Source: Aquarana catesbeiana (Eukaryota > Chordata > Amphibia > Anura > Ranidae). From it: 64,000 bases of DNA. Below the pieces are notes generated by a model, which worked only from the letters and a program-made list of their open reading frames with translations, was not told where the DNA came from and did no database searches. The translations under genes and the position numbers were made by a program. Shown here one piece after another: positions 44,587 through 56,858 of the stretch; position 1 is the first letter of the stretch; each line of letters starts with the position of its first letter. The stretch lies in the NCBI RefSeq assembly GCF_042186555.1, contig NC_133327.1, forward strand, positions 100,110,353-100,174,352. Direction: 5' to 3'.

Positions 44587-45725
44587 CATATGTAGCACCC
44601 TCTACCTAGGTAGGTGCTAGAGGTGAGATTTTTTTTAGCTGGAAGCTAGGCCTGTTTGTTTTGATCTGTGTAGGTTGGAAGTGGCTCAGAGTAGGCTGGT
44701 GACTCACAGATAGCATAATCTTTCAGTTACCTCCCTCTGACTTCTAGCTGATTCTAGAAGAGAGGAGGATAAGACAGGTTGAGCTGTCTGGGGTGTGTCA
44801 GGGAGGCCAACTGGGATTGGCAGGGGATTGGCAGAGGGCAGGCCTCCTTGATATACCCAGGGTCAGCCCAGCTAGGGGGGAATTGTCGGGTGGAAGAAGC
44901 TGGAGATGGAGCACTAGGTTGTCGGGGCCTTTGAGGCACTCCCCAGTATGGGGGGGGTGACCTTGGGCCTGGCGGGTTTGGGTGCAAGTCGGAGCTTTTC
45001 TGATAAACAAAGGAGGATCTGGACAGGAGGCACAGAAAAGGACCAAGAAAAACAGCAGGAGCTAGTGTTGCCAGGCAAGTCTCCAGGAGGGATCCACTGG
45101 AGTGCAGCCAGGAGGGCTGGTTAGTGACAGGCACAGTTGGGAGAGCTGGTGAGGTACGCCATGGAAAGACTGGGAGTGTTCAGTCTGGGATGGATGTAGA
45201 GCTAGCAAGAGAGACTGTGGTGTCATGGGCAGTGTAGTTGGGGAGCTGCAGCCAGGAGGTTTGGCAGGGCCTGAAGAGGACTGACTGGGAGCAGTAGTTC
45301 ACCGTAAGCTAGCACTAAAGACTTTTCTATTTTTTTGCTATATCAAAGAGGCCCATGGTCCCTGCCTGCAAATGGCAGTTGCTAAAGCCTGACAGAGTCA
45401 GAGTTAGGCCTACCATGTGCTAGCTGTACCAGGAACCAAGTATTGTACAGAATAGAGAGAGAAAGTCTGCAAATAAGAGTTGTGCTGGAGGTGGCTGGAA
45501 CTCTAGAAGAGTAAATAGAGGTTCCTGCTGATCTTCCAGTACATTTTTCTATTGATTCTGGGCATCCCATAATTTCCCTTACCCTATCCAAGTTCAAAAC
45601 CCCTCAATAAAATACAAAACAAACATACGGACTGTTCACTGTCTCTAAGGTGAATGTCGGGCTGGGCAGAGGTGACAGGTAGGACCACAATATCCAGCAG
45701 CCCCTACGGGGTACCGCTACACATA
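44587..45725 (+). mobile_element. Probable solo LTR
   Basis: The segment 44591-45721 begins TGTAGCACCC and ends GGTACCGCTACA, the TG...CA form of an LTR with short inverted ends (TGTAGC/GCTACA). CATA occurs directly on both sides (44587-44590 and 45722-45725). An AATAAA polyadenylation signal lies at about 45606, near the 3' end. The length of 1.13 kb and the TGTAGC end are like the split LTR-like unit at 13684-15873. No internal retroelement genes adjoin it, so it is a solo LTR of a Ty3-like element or an old endogenous retrovirus. The 126-residue minus-strand frame at 44754-45134 is a shadow. Confidence 0.7.
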
Positions 45726-46764
45726 TTAAACAAAGTTCAATGAAAAAAAAAAATCAGGGTGTAATGCACAACTGATTACTCATCAGTATTATGGCAGATT
45801 GGGGTTGATTTACTATAGAAATATAAGCTGTTCCCTTAGCAAACTGTGTTTACTACAACTACCCAATTATGTGCTATTAAAAATTGTGTTTTTTCTTTTT
45901 TTACTTTTTCATTTCCCTTACACATGATTGGGTAGTTGAATTAAAAGTTGGTTTACCAACATTCTACTTCTACTCCTACTCCTTTATGAAATCAAACCCT
46001 CTGTATCTATGATCCTGTCATGGGGATGTTATATATAATCTCTCATAAATAAGTTCATGTTTATATATATATATATATATATTAAGGAATCCACATCTGT
46101 TTACACATTTTCCACTGGATAATCCTGCTTTATGTCATGGTGATCGTTTACATTGAACTCACACATACACTAAGAGGCATTGACCATCCCAAATAAACAC
46201 TTTGTCCTGAATTCAAAGTGTTTTGTAGCTGCAGTTTCACCACTGCAATAAATGTGATAAATAACGCCTACTTTTAATATTTATTTTATTTTGTTTATTA
46301 TAAGCAGCTGTCTTTGCTATTTATCCTTGGTACCAAGTTTTTCATCCATGGTATGAGTTTACTTTATCAGCTGATGCGGAGTTAGAAATCAGCACACCAG
46401 CACAAAATTAGCACCCTGGTGCATTTTGATCAAGGAGGCAGCAAGCAGAAGTTATATTTTAAAGACCCATTACCTGCATTGCTGCATTGTAATTCCATTC
46501 ATGAATCACACCCCAATGCACCATTACAATATACAAAATCCATTGCACTGCAATTAACAAATGCAAATGGTACCTTTTTGTGCTATGAGGTGTTTTGCAG
46601 CCTGTTCATTTTGAACATGCTTCAAGATATTGTCAATATTCCCATCGCACACGTTCCTGAAATGGGCTCAAAAGTAGCGGGTGCTGCAGCAACCACCAAC
46701 TGGAGACTGGAGACATCATAGATCAATGCACATATTTGCCAGCATACCACGGAGCATCAAGTGT
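45726..46764. other. Unassigned sequence with a (TA)n run
   Basis: No gene recognised. A TA dinucleotide run is at about 46061-46082. The 100-residue frame at 46419-46721 has no family resemblance. Confidence 0.4.
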
Positions 46765-46960
46765 CGTCCAAAGCTTTTATCAAAGAATGATTTAAAATGT
46801 TTTATAGCCGTGCAGGACTCCTTCATCAGGCATGTGATAACATGTAACTTCATCACATACCTAATGAAGGAGTCCAGTGTGGCTCCGAAACATTGCACTT
46901 GGTCCTTTGTGAAGTGATGATTCTTTAATAAAAGCTTTGGATGACACTTGGTGATCGCAC
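46765..46960. repeat. Penelope-type small fold-back
   Basis: Arms pair AAGTGTCGTCCAAAGCTTTT with AAAAGCTTTGGATGACACTT, and GGACTCCTTCATCAGG with CTAATGAAGGAGTCC. The right arm reads GAAGGAGTCCAGTGTGGCTC, then CGAAACATTG, the motif common in Penelope pseudo-LTRs. No coding sequence. Confidence 0.6.
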
Positions 46961-48580
46961 AGCAATGTGGTACAAATCACATGCGATGTCTAACATCATA
47001 CCAGTGTGAACCCAGCCTAACTGGTCTTTATTGTAGGAAGCTTCATGCTGGATCACTGCAGCAATCTAGAAGAGATACACAAAATACACAATTATTCGAG
47101 TATGGATACACATGCCTCTGGTATTTAAACAGTATCCACCTATTCTGGAGGTTGGCTTTAAAGTGGTGCCTGCTCAGAACTTCAAACAAGATGTTTAAAG
47201 AAGGATTACACATAGTTATATTGGTCCTTCTTGGTCAGCTGCTCAGCACTTGCTTTGCATTTTCTGACTGCATGCAAAACGTTCTCTGATTGCACAAGGT
47301 GCAGAGTGTGACACAATTTTAAAGGCAAGGCAGATAAGCCTTGCTATTTATTGTTTTTGGATTGGTGGCACTTTATGTGGAGTGGTTCAGCAAATGGTGT
47401 TTGTCTAGGATATGCTATTTCTTTTTATTGAGAGCACACACCTACTGTATATACTGTGCCCAACACAGAAGGGTAACTCCTCAGGTGAATACTAAGCAGA
47501 CTATAGATATACTGTGTAAAAAGACAAAAGACACTAAAGGTGGACTGAAAGTGGTATAAGAGGTCCACTGTGCCAAATTCATAAAATCTTGCCTAAACAG
47601 AGATAGGGACACTATCCAACAACAACTTTCAATGTTGTCCTGGCGTCTTTACCCTGGCAAATCCCCCCCCCCCCCCCCAAATGTATCACCCTACTTAAAA
47701 TGTATGTCCAGCCAAAACTTTTTTTTTCAGTTTTAGAATGAGTGAGGAAGGATTAACCCTACGTTCACTCCTATGCATTTTTTTTGTGCACACTACAGTC
47801 CATTTAACATGGTTTCCTATGGTACACGTTTTTCAACCGGTGCATTTTTGGAAAGGGTTGGGGACTTCTTTCCCACAGCAGATTGCATTTTGTGTGGTGT
47901 GCTGGCAAATATGTTCATTGATTAACATCCTTCAACACACTAAAATGCATGCGCTGCAGTGCACTTTTTTGTGGTGTGAATGGGCACTACGGCAGGATTC
48001 AGACCATTGTAGTTCCCCAAAGAACATGTTAACACACATTATTACGGATGTTAAAATGGATTGCATTAAGGCAGCTCCTTCATTTTGAAAGAGCCGTCAA
48101 TGCACTGCAACACATGTTGTAATATACCGGCACTGCTTGCTTCAACTACTTACAAATGTGGACCTACTTTTCTTTCCTTTTCTTCCATGGCAAAAAAATG
48201 TTACCCATGGGAACTATAATTTCCCTAATGGGGAGTCTCTCTTGTAAAGTAATGAGCTGAAGGTTTGGTCCACACTTTGGTTTGGAATGAACTTTGGCTG
48301 TTTGGGCATTTGGACAAACACGGAAACTTTAGCTCGTTCGGGTCCTGTTCATCAGGAGCCATGCATCATATATAGAAACTTCTGTATATGACAGCTACCA
48401 GCTGTCACTGTTTCCTAAGGAAGGTGCCCCTAGAAACCACTGACATCATGGGGAGTCCCTGCTCTTTTTAAAGCTGTAGTAAACTTTCCTAAAAAAATCC
48501 TCCTGCCAGGTAATGTCATAATGTGCTAGTATGCATTGAGAGTTCTTTGCCATGAGGAGCCATGTTGAACTTTCAGTGAC
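46961..48580. other. Unassigned sequence
   Basis: No gene recognised. The frames at 46948-47289 (113 residues) and 47738-48088 (116 residues) show no known domain and no supporting context. A C-run of about 18 is at 47666. Confidence 0.4.
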
Positions 48581-48589
48581 CAGTATGAG

Positions 48590-48939
48590 AGAGTGAGAGC
48601 GATAACACCAAATTTAACACACCTGCTCCCCATTCACACCTGAGACCTTGTAACACTAACGAGTCACATGACACTGGGGAGGGAAAAGGGCTAATTGGGC
48701 CGAATTTGGACATTTTCACTTAGGGATGTACTCTCTTTTTTTGCCAGCAGTTTAGACTTTAATGGCTGTGTGTGTTGAGTTATTTTGAGGGGACAGCAAA
48801 TTTACACTGTTATACAAGCTGTACACTCCCTACTTTACATTGTAGCAAAGTGGCATTTCTTCAGTATTGTCACATGAAAAGATATAATAAAATATTTACA
48901 AAAATGTGATGGGTGTACTCACTTTTGTGAGATACTGTA
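48590..48939 (+). mobile_element. Tc1/mariner element, 3' end
   Basis: The end GGTGTACTCACTTTTGTGAG followed by ATACTG abuts TA (48938-48939), the target dinucleotide of Tc1/mariner. The sequence before it (TTAATGGCTGTGTGTGTTGA, GACAGCAAATTTACACTG, TACAAGCTGTACACTC) matches a 3' region widely seen in fish and amphibian Tc1-like elements. Coding remnants from about 48600 (ACTAACGAGTCACATGACAC) are too decayed to frame. The 5' end is missing. Confidence 0.8.
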
Positions 48940-49312
48940 TGTCTTGATTTACTGAAAAGTACTGTATGTTAGTCAAGCCTTTTACTGATAAAAAATAAAA
49001 CTTGATTCAATCAGAAATGGTTTCCTAGAGGAGGAATATGGGATATAGTCTTATTTACCACCCTCTCTACAGGCAGGAAGGAAGTTTGAATTATAATTAC
49101 AGCACTGGGCACAAGATTAACATACCTCTTTCAAGCAGGGGGAGATGATCATTACTCATTTAGGGTCCCATTTTTATTTGAGCAGTAGCTCACATGTGGA
49201 AACACATATTATCTTGCATGAGCACTTCAATATGCATTAAAGTCCGTTGAATTAAATGAACTGCCAATGCACCTCTTTGGTTTTCAGCATGTTGAAATGT
49301 ATGTGTGTTGCC
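48940..49312. other. Unassigned sequence
   Basis: No gene or clear repeat. Confidence 0.4.
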
Positions 49313-49738
49313 TTATGCTATGTACACACGATAGGATTTTCCGACAACAAAACCGTGGATTTATTTCCGGTGGATGTTGGCTGAAACTTGTCTTGCATAC
49401 ACACGGTCGCACAAATGTTGTTGGAAATTCCGAACGTCAAGAACGCGGTGACGTACAACACGTACGACGAGCCGAGAAGAATGAAGTAGCCAGTGCGGCT
49501 CTTCTGCTTGATTCCGAGCATGCGTGGAACTTTGTGCGTCGGAATTGTGTACACACGATCGGAATTTCCAACAACGGATTTTGTTGTCGGAAAATCTGAG
49601 AACCAGGTCTCAAATTTTTGTTGTCCGAAATTCCAACAACAAATGTCCGATGGAGTCTACACAAGGTCGGAATTTCCGACAACAAGCTCACATTGAACAT
49701 TTGTTGTCGGAAATTCCGATCGTCTGTATGCGGCATAT
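49313..49738. mobile_element. Harbinger-type MITE packed with TTGTTGTCGGAAATTCCGA motifs
   Basis: Begins TGCTATGTACACACGATAGG at 49316 and ends with the complement of TGCCGCATACAGACGATCGG at 49735; TTA precedes it and TAT follows. Inside are about seven copies, in both orientations, of the palindromic word around GGAAATTCC joined to TTGTTGTC. Such subterminal repeats are usual binding sites for a transposase. The small frames on both strands are repeat shadows. Confidence 0.8.
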
Positions 49739-50199
49739 GCATAATGTGGTGCTTGTAACATGTGTTCTCACAATGCACAGATGTAAATGGGTCCTTAAAC
49801 ACTTGTAAGTAGCAATTCAGCACCTGCATCAGCCTGTGAGAAGTGCTTCAGTCCCCACCCCCTTCCTCTCTAGAACACTGGTATAGGGGGATGTTTGAAA
49901 CCTTTAGAACCTTTCAAGAGCATCTTTCATGAGATTAGTAACTGCTACTTACATGAATGAAAACACACATGATCTTTGTAGCCAAGACAGCATCTATATT
50001 ATTGTACTTTTAAAAAAACATGTTTGGTCATAGCCACTATAAAGGGCCCCAACATAACTTTGAGCAAAACATGTTTAAAAAAAATTAAAAGCAAGAACTT
50101 TTAAAATGGATAGGAAGGCAACAAAGAAAAAAATATATATATATAAAAAAAATTTATGTTTCTTGTATGCTTAAATTGACGTTTTATTTCATGGAAACA

Positions 50200-50600
50200 T
50201 TTTGCAGCAGGATTATTTTAAAAGTGTATCTATTAATGTTTTAGTCATATGCAAATAGAATAGAATATTAAAGAAAAATATGAAGGAATATTTAAAATTT
50301 GCGAAAATACCATTCGCCTTTATACATTTTGTAATTAATTGTCAGTCTTCTTCTAAATCAATTAGTTCTTTAACCAGGCTGTCAGCTCTAATTTTGTGTG
50401 AGTGTTCTTTTTTCAAAATAATTCAATTAACTACCCACAATATGAAATATGGTCATGAATTTATATTTTATCTATTCCGTGCAATCAAATTCCACAACAT
50501 ATATAAAATATATAAAAGGGAATTTGATGCATATTATAGAGTTTTGAACAGTTTTGAAAACTATAGTTATGAAGATTGTTGATAAAGTTTCTACAGACTT
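50200..50600. other. Unique AT-rich island, candidate conserved non-coding element
   Basis: Contains an octamer-like ATGCAAAT (50249-50256), GTAATTAATTGTCAG, AAATCAATTAG and CAGGCTGTCAGC. It is unique within the window and shows no repeat ends. A 100-residue frame at 50280-50582 exists, rich in isoleucine, phenylalanine and lysine; I take it as a chance opening in AT-rich DNA. Confidence 0.35.
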
Positions 50601-50669
50601 AAAAAGGAAATGAAATGTGTACCATGGTTCAGAAATGAATATCTATTTTGCAACGTGAATGTTTGCGTA

Positions 50670-51266
50670 AAGATTAGCTCCACTTTTATTGAGTATTATT
50701 CACTCCTCGTGCGTGATCCACGCTCAAGCATTTGACAGGCTGTGATAAAGCAATATGGCAAGCTACTGCGCCTCAAGCGCATCTGCATTGTGTGCAGTTG
50801 CAGAACAGTTGTAGCATGGCCCCATCCACTTGAATGGGATGAGTTTGGCTAGTGGTAGTGCCTGACGAACATGACAGGGGGAAAAACATGATTCAATCAT
50901 GTGCTTTTACCTCCCTGCAATTGCTAATGTAAAAGAACCCTTAAGGAGTATCCCACCAAAAATATAATTCCTATGGCAGTGGATGCCCAAAACTGTACTT
51001 GTTTCTTAGTGGAGACATCAGTGAGCCAATGACATTTCTAGGAATGTTCAATGACTGTGTACAGAAGGCCTGCAGGCTGCCACATTGCATTGCATTTTAC
51101 AGAAAATTACATTGCTGCAGATTGAAAAGGCAAGGTAATTTTGAATAACATTAAACTGCAATATTGCTTGTGCAACAATTGTATATGCTATATATTAAAT
51201 TTTTTTTGTTTGTTTTGCTTTTTTTTTCTTGTTTTGTTTTTTCACAAAAGTGGAGTTATCCTTTAA
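50670..51266. mobile_element. MITE family S, copy 3, with a possible internal insertion
   Basis: Starts TTAGCTCCACTTTTATTGAG and ends ACAAAAGTGGAGTTATCC before TTAA at 51263-51266. The part 50938-51262 aligns with copies 1 and 2 (for example TTTTACAGAAAATTACA, GCAGATTGAAAAGG). About 50700-50937 does not match them and may be a separate insert. Confidence 0.7.
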
Positions 51267-51480
51267 CTTGATTAATAAGATGAAGTTATGCTCACTTTAA
51301 TTAAACAATCACATGCAAGGAAAATAAAACATTGTATTTGCTTGCACATGACTGGAAGATTGAAGTAAACACAGCCTTGCTTTTATTTTTCTTGATAAGT
51401 GAACATATATTATAAACACTTTAAAACTCTATATTTATAAACTTTATTTATAAAGCAGCAAGTGACTGGTGAATGTTACA

Positions 51481-51910
51481 TTAAGGCGGAGTTCTGCTTA
51501 AAAAAAAATACTGCAGCTGATGACTTTTAATAATCGGACACTTACCTGTCCCAGGGTCCGCTTATCTTCCCCTCCTCTTTGCGGCACCGGCATTGTAACT
51601 GTGGGCGCCTGGCTGTGGCTTCACAGCCGGGCACCCACTGCGCATGCGCGAGCCGCGTTGCGCCACGCGCCGTGACTGGCCGGGCAATAATCTGGGACCT
51701 GTGACATGTCTCCGATGATTGCCGGAGAGGGAGGGGGTAGAGATGATCTTCCGGTGTCGCAGTGCGCCAGGAGGAAGTGGGAGATGGAACCCTCTAAAAA
51801 GAGGGTACTGGTTCCCCCCCCCAAAAAAAAATGACATGCCAAATGTGGCATGTCAGGGGGTCACCTCCCTCAAAGCGTAAGTTCCGTTTTTGGGTGGAAC
51901 TCCACTTTAA
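51481..51910. mobile_element. TTAA-flanked MITE, family X, copy 2
   Basis: TTAA at 51481-51484 and 51907-51910; ends GGCGGAGTTCTGC and the complement of AGTGGAGTTCCACCC. It matches copy 1 (12353-12799) across the GC-rich middle and the ATGACATGCCAAATGTGGCA segment. Confidence 0.85.
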
Positions 51911-52232
51911 ATGCTTTATAAACATGACCCTAAGTCAGCCCTAATATGTCCAAACAGGGAACTTCATTAATTAAAGGAGTTGACAATCTTCATTCTATAA
52001 AATGAGTGAGGATTCACTTCAATTGCCCAATCATTTACAGAACAAATAGTTTTTTTTTCATCTGCACATGATTGGTTATTCAAAGGGAACACAGCTACAA
52101 TTTATGGAGTGGAGATTCTCAATTCCCTTAGTAAATCATTTAATTACATGTTTTGCCTGATTTTAGGATCAGCAGCTTTTATTTATCCCTACAGTGTTAA
52201 TCATCACCACATGATTTTATAATTTTAACAGT

Positions 52233-53204
52233 TTAACCACTTCCGGACCAGCCGCTGCAGTTTTACTGCCGCAGGTTGGCTCAGCTGGGCAAATCGACGT
52301 TACCTTAATTCGCTTCACCTTTTGGCCACTAGGGGCACGCGCGCTGGCAGCGTGTGCCTGGAGCTGATGCGAGTGCGCGGGGGGGGGCGCGATAACCGCC
52401 GGGCACCTGTGATCGCTCATCACAGAGCGAGATCTGTAAACACACAGATCCTGGTTTTCTCAGGGGAGAGGAAACAGATCGTGTGTTTATACTAAGTATG
52501 AACACCAATCTCTCTCTTCCCCTAGTCAGTCCAACCCCCCTACAGTTAGAACACACCTAGGGAACACAGGTAATCCCTTGATCGCCCCCCTAGTGTTAAC
52601 CCCTTCCCTGCCAGTGACATTTATACAGTAATCAGTGCATTTTTATAGCACTGATCACTGTATAATTGTCAATGGTCCCAAAAATGTGTCAGAAGTGTTC
52701 AAATTGTCCACTGCAATATCGCAGTCCCGATAAAAATCGCAGCTTGCCGCCATTACTAGTAAAAAAAATAATAATAATAAAAATGCCATAAATCTATCCC
52801 CTATTTTGTAGACGCTATAACTTTTGCGCAAACTAATCAATATACGATTATTGCGATATTTTATACCAAAAATATGAAGAAGAATACATATCGGCCTAAA
52901 CTGAGGAATAAAATTGTTTTTCCGAAAAAAAGTGGGATATTTATTATAGCAAAAAGTAAAAGATATTGTGTTTTTTTTCAAAATTGTCGCTCTTCTTTTG
53001 TTTATAGTGCAAAAAATAAAAACCGCAGAGGTGATCAAATACCACCAAAAGAAAGCTTTATTTGTGGGGAAAAAAAGGATGTCAATTTATTTTGGGTAAC
53101 AGCGTCGCATGACTGTGCAATTGTCAGTTAAAGCGACGCAGTGCCGTATCGCAAAAAATGGCTGGTCATTGAGCAGCCAGATCTGAAGGGGCTGAAGTGG
53201 TTAA
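52233..53204 (+). mobile_element. Non-autonomous piggyBac-type element (copy P7)
   Basis: TTAA at 52233-52236 and 53201-53204; starts CCACTTCCGGACCAGCCG and ends GGGGCTGAAGTGG, the end being identical to that of P3 over about 11 bases. Family 3' blocks in order: GACGCTATAACTTTTGCGCA, AAAAATATGAAGAAGAATAC, CGGCCTAAACTGA, GGTGATCAAATACCACC. 964 bp with no minisatellite and no transposase. Confidence 0.92.
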
Positions 53205-54010
53205 ATATTCTATAAATATTAAGATCGGCTTGAGTATTGTATAGCCAAAGAATTGGGGGACATACAGTAGATAGATCAATACTTTTGGAGCTTTCCAAAT
53301 GTTCTGATCTCTTTTAAAATGTTTTATTTATTTAATTTACTTGACACACAATATTCTCTTATTAAATAAAAATTAGCACTTTACCTCATCATTTCGAAGA
53401 TGCTGGAAAGTTGATGAAGCTATGCATAGCATTTTATGATTTTTCTCACTTACCCAGAATTATAGCTGAACTAAGAGCAGATTAAAAAAAACAGTATTAA
53501 TCAGGTTCAGTATTCATATAAGATTTCTTTTTTTTCTTTTTTCAACTGTTCTTGTGCATGATAGGAAGGTTCAAGTAAGCATAAGTCTACTTTGCAAAGT
53601 GAACATGGAAACAACAGGGAATTTTTACGTGGGATGAGTTCCCTGACAACCTTATTATATTTTGCTATACTTTCATTTTTTTTTTCTTGAAAAGCATTGC
53701 ACCCAGGGTAAACGTGTATGACATCACCTGCCATTCACTAGGTTGAGGACTTCAGAGTTGTATGCTAGGGGTGGAACTGGATACAAAGAGTCTTGTCTGT
53801 TTTGTCAGCAGGTCAATCCCTGGAGCTTGTCATCAGTTGAGTGGGTTTAGGTTTCACAAAACAGGGATGCATCATTGTGGAAGGGTCTGTAGCCAGCCGT
53901 CCCTTTTAGGGAGAGAAGGTTATTCTGCCCTTCTCCTGCTGGAGAGTGGGTGGTTGCCAATAATTGCTAAAAAACAAAATAAGGCTGAATGTACCCTGTG
54001 AAGCGCCTCC
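53205..54010. other. Unassigned sequence
   Basis: No gene seen. The 79-residue frame at 53762-54001 has no recognised family. Confidence 0.4.
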
Positions 54011-54018
54011 ATTCCTGT

Positions 54019-54585
54019 TATGCATACAAAAATACAGAATTTTGTCTGTGGGACTTTAGATAAAGCATGACACAACCAGTAAAAACAAAGTAGAAATGTA
54101 TTGCATGTAATACCAATAAGTCATCTAAAAAAGGGTAACATGTTGCCAAACTATACATGTACAATCCATAGTAATTTGCAACATTTCACAGTAAATCCAT
54201 AGTAAATGTAACATAGCATCTTGAGAGACCCAACACGTTTTGTGAGTATGTTCTCACTTCTTCAGGGGTTGATGCATATAACATACTTTATAATATCCAT
54301 GTTATACATTTTTCAATTATTTTACCCTTTAAACATGTATATGCATCAATCCCTGAAGAAGTGAGAACATACTCACGAAGCGTTGGGTCACTGAAATGTT
54401 GTATATTACTATAGATTGTACATGTATAGTTGGGCCAATTTGTTTGGCAACATATTACCATTTTTCAGATGACCTATTGGTATTACATGCAGCAAAAAAA
54501 TGTACTTTGTTTTTACTGGTTGTGTCACAGTGTCACGCTTCATCTAAAGTCCCACAGGCAAAATTCTGTATTCTTGCATGCCATT
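54019..54585. mobile_element. Penelope-type fold-back with ~250-bp arms
   Basis: Left arm about 54019-54275 and right arm about 54335-54585 are imperfect reverse complements: GACACAACCAGTAAAAACAA opposite TTGTTTTTACTGGTTGTGTC, and AGTATGTTCTCACTTCTTCA opposite TGAAGAAGTGAGAACATACT. The right arm reads CCTGAAGAAGTGAGAACATA, then CTCACGAAGCGTTGGGTC, a classic Penelope pseudo-LTR motif. The ~60-bp AT-rich centre carries no gene. Confidence 0.7.
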
Positions 54586-54589
54586 AATA

Positions 54590-56858
54590 GCTATTGAGGC
54601 TGTGGGACCCCAGGGCTGCAGCCAAGCCAAGCCTGGGATCACTGCCACTCTGTTTGAGAAAACAGGCCATGAGAGCCTAAGAAAATATTTCCTACTGATT
54701 ACTGGAATTAGGTTACACTTGAACCTCTTGTCTTGTGATTGATGTGCACCAGAATAAATTCCATGTGACACTTACTAATGCAGAGGCCCCAGTGACTGCT
54801 AGCAAAGGTACTGTAGGGCCCCATGTGAGTTTTTCGTATTCCCCCTCCAGCTGTCCTACCAAGTTGAAATAAAGATTTGAAAACTACTTTCAAGTGTTCA
54901 AGTACTTTCTTTAAAGCATGTGTGATCTATCCTGGGTGCAAAGAATGTTCTAAGGGAAAGTCCTTCTTAACTACAAGACCCTTCTAGGTGGCACAGAGAC
55001 TTAAGAACATCAAGACAGAAGTTGTAAGGCTCCCACTTAGGGAAGGCTCAAGATCCCCTGTTACCAAGGTGCTGCTAGTGTGGGGATGTAATGGCAGCAA
55101 GGTGAGTGTAATTTCACATGATTCCACCTCCACTACATGCTACATTTGGTAAAATATTGAGCCCTGACAGCAGACTTATGAGCACAAGACTAGGAATTGT
55201 TCCAGAAAGGAAAAAGAAATCTACCGTAAAAAAATTGGTCCTAGAAGTAAGAAAATAACAATCATTCTAGTCACACAAGAAAGCACAACTTACAATTTAG
55301 TTCACCAAAAAGTAATATTCATAGATTTTTATCTTGAAATCATTACTGCATATTGCATAATACAACAAAGAAAAAATATTGCTATAAACTCTTTTAAGTA
55401 ATATCTATGACGGCATGGCTTCAATCTTTATGGGTGAAATTTCTGGTTTAAGTCTGTGGTTTATGAATGAAAGACAAATATTATGCTTCAATGAACCCAC
55501 CTCAATCCACACTAATAAAATGCATGACCAGACCCACCTTAGTATTCTTTCAAAACTTAACTATCCCTGCGGAGGAAAGATGACAGTGGCACACATCTTG
55601 ATAACAAATGTAAGAAGTTACTGTACGTTGAAAGCCAATATGCCTGCTGATTATTTTTCTCCTGAACTCTGAGAATTACAAAGTTCTCTTTTTGTGGCTC
55701 TAGTGCTTTTCTAAGAAGTATAACAGATTTTATCCTGAAAATAGAATCTTGATGTTTTTACCCCCTGTAATCTTCACAGATGGCATAGCACTAATTTGCT
55801 AATGCCTGTTAACTTATTATATTTTATGAATGTTATTATTTATGAGCCTCTGGTGTAGAAATGACAAACACATGGATTATATGTATTTTTTATCTTCGTA
55901 TAACTATTTGTATTGGAAGTAAGTATTAATTATGTAGTTGACATGCTGAAGTTCCTGTTGCATATTGGTTGTATAATTACTAACTGGGCAATGACGTTTA
56001 AAGATTGGAGATTCATTTTTTTATTTTTTTTAAAAGTTTAAGCCAATAAGGTGTAAAAAAAATAAAAAAATAACAAGCATACATTTAAAATAGGTAACAC
56101 AGAAAAAAAAAAAGAAGACTCGTTTTTCTCATGGCCATAGACCAAACAGTGGATTCCTGACCATCTATTTTCACCTTACGTTTACACCTCTCCTGCCAAG
56201 ATGAATACAACATTATTGGGTAAGCCTAAAACTAATGAGGAGTGAACCTACCTGGGTTTGATTTGCCAGGGTCCTGTTTGAAATTTCAGAACTCGAACAT
56301 AAATAAAACCAACTCTCTAATATGCCAAATTGGAGTATGTCTAACTTTTACTCTATCTTTACTTATGCCTAATCTTTTACTTTTACTATGGTGATAGGTG
56401 GATGTAGTGAATGTGAGTGATATAATATGAAGTAGTTTAGGTGCTCCAAAAACAGATGGTCAAAAATAAGTCAGCAACAGCCAACAAGTGAAAAAGAAGG
56501 CAGTGAAGAGTTGGTTGCCCAAAGAGTTAGAAATCAAACTTTTTGATGACATAGATAGTAATCCTACTAAGGAATTTTGGTATAAAGAAAGTACTGTAAA
56601 GACATGGGGGAAAGGTGGACCCAGCACTGCATTTGCAGGAGTAAAGCATAGTATGCAATCTAACCCTAATCTCTGCAAATACAGGTTGCCGTCTCTCTAC
56701 AGTAGCTTCAAATACACTGTGTGTTGCTCTGTTCTGCTATGGGCTGCTGTATGCCCCCCTTATATATTGAGAAGGTTGGTTTGGCTCTTGGTTCAAGAGC
56801 CATGCAGTGCATTATGGTTTACAGTATAAAAAATGGTGATTTTGGACAAAAATGTCAA
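54590..56858. other. Unassigned, partly unique sequence
   Basis: No gene recognised. About 55200-55760 is unique, of balanced composition, and could hold conserved non-coding DNA (for example AAATCATTACTGCATATTGC). The 113-residue frame at 56488-56829 starts with a lysine-rich stretch but matches no family I know. Confidence 0.35.

Noticed and set aside
44754..45134. 126-residue minus-strand proline/serine-rich frame
   Set aside because: Lies antisense within a probable solo LTR and shows no known domain.
47738..48088. 116-residue plus-strand frame
   Set aside because: Hydrophobic and cysteine-rich by chance in repeat-like DNA; no splice or family support.
50280..50582. 100-residue plus-strand frame as a gene
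   Set aside because: AT-rich, no recognised domain, no good start context; the DNA fits a non-coding island better.
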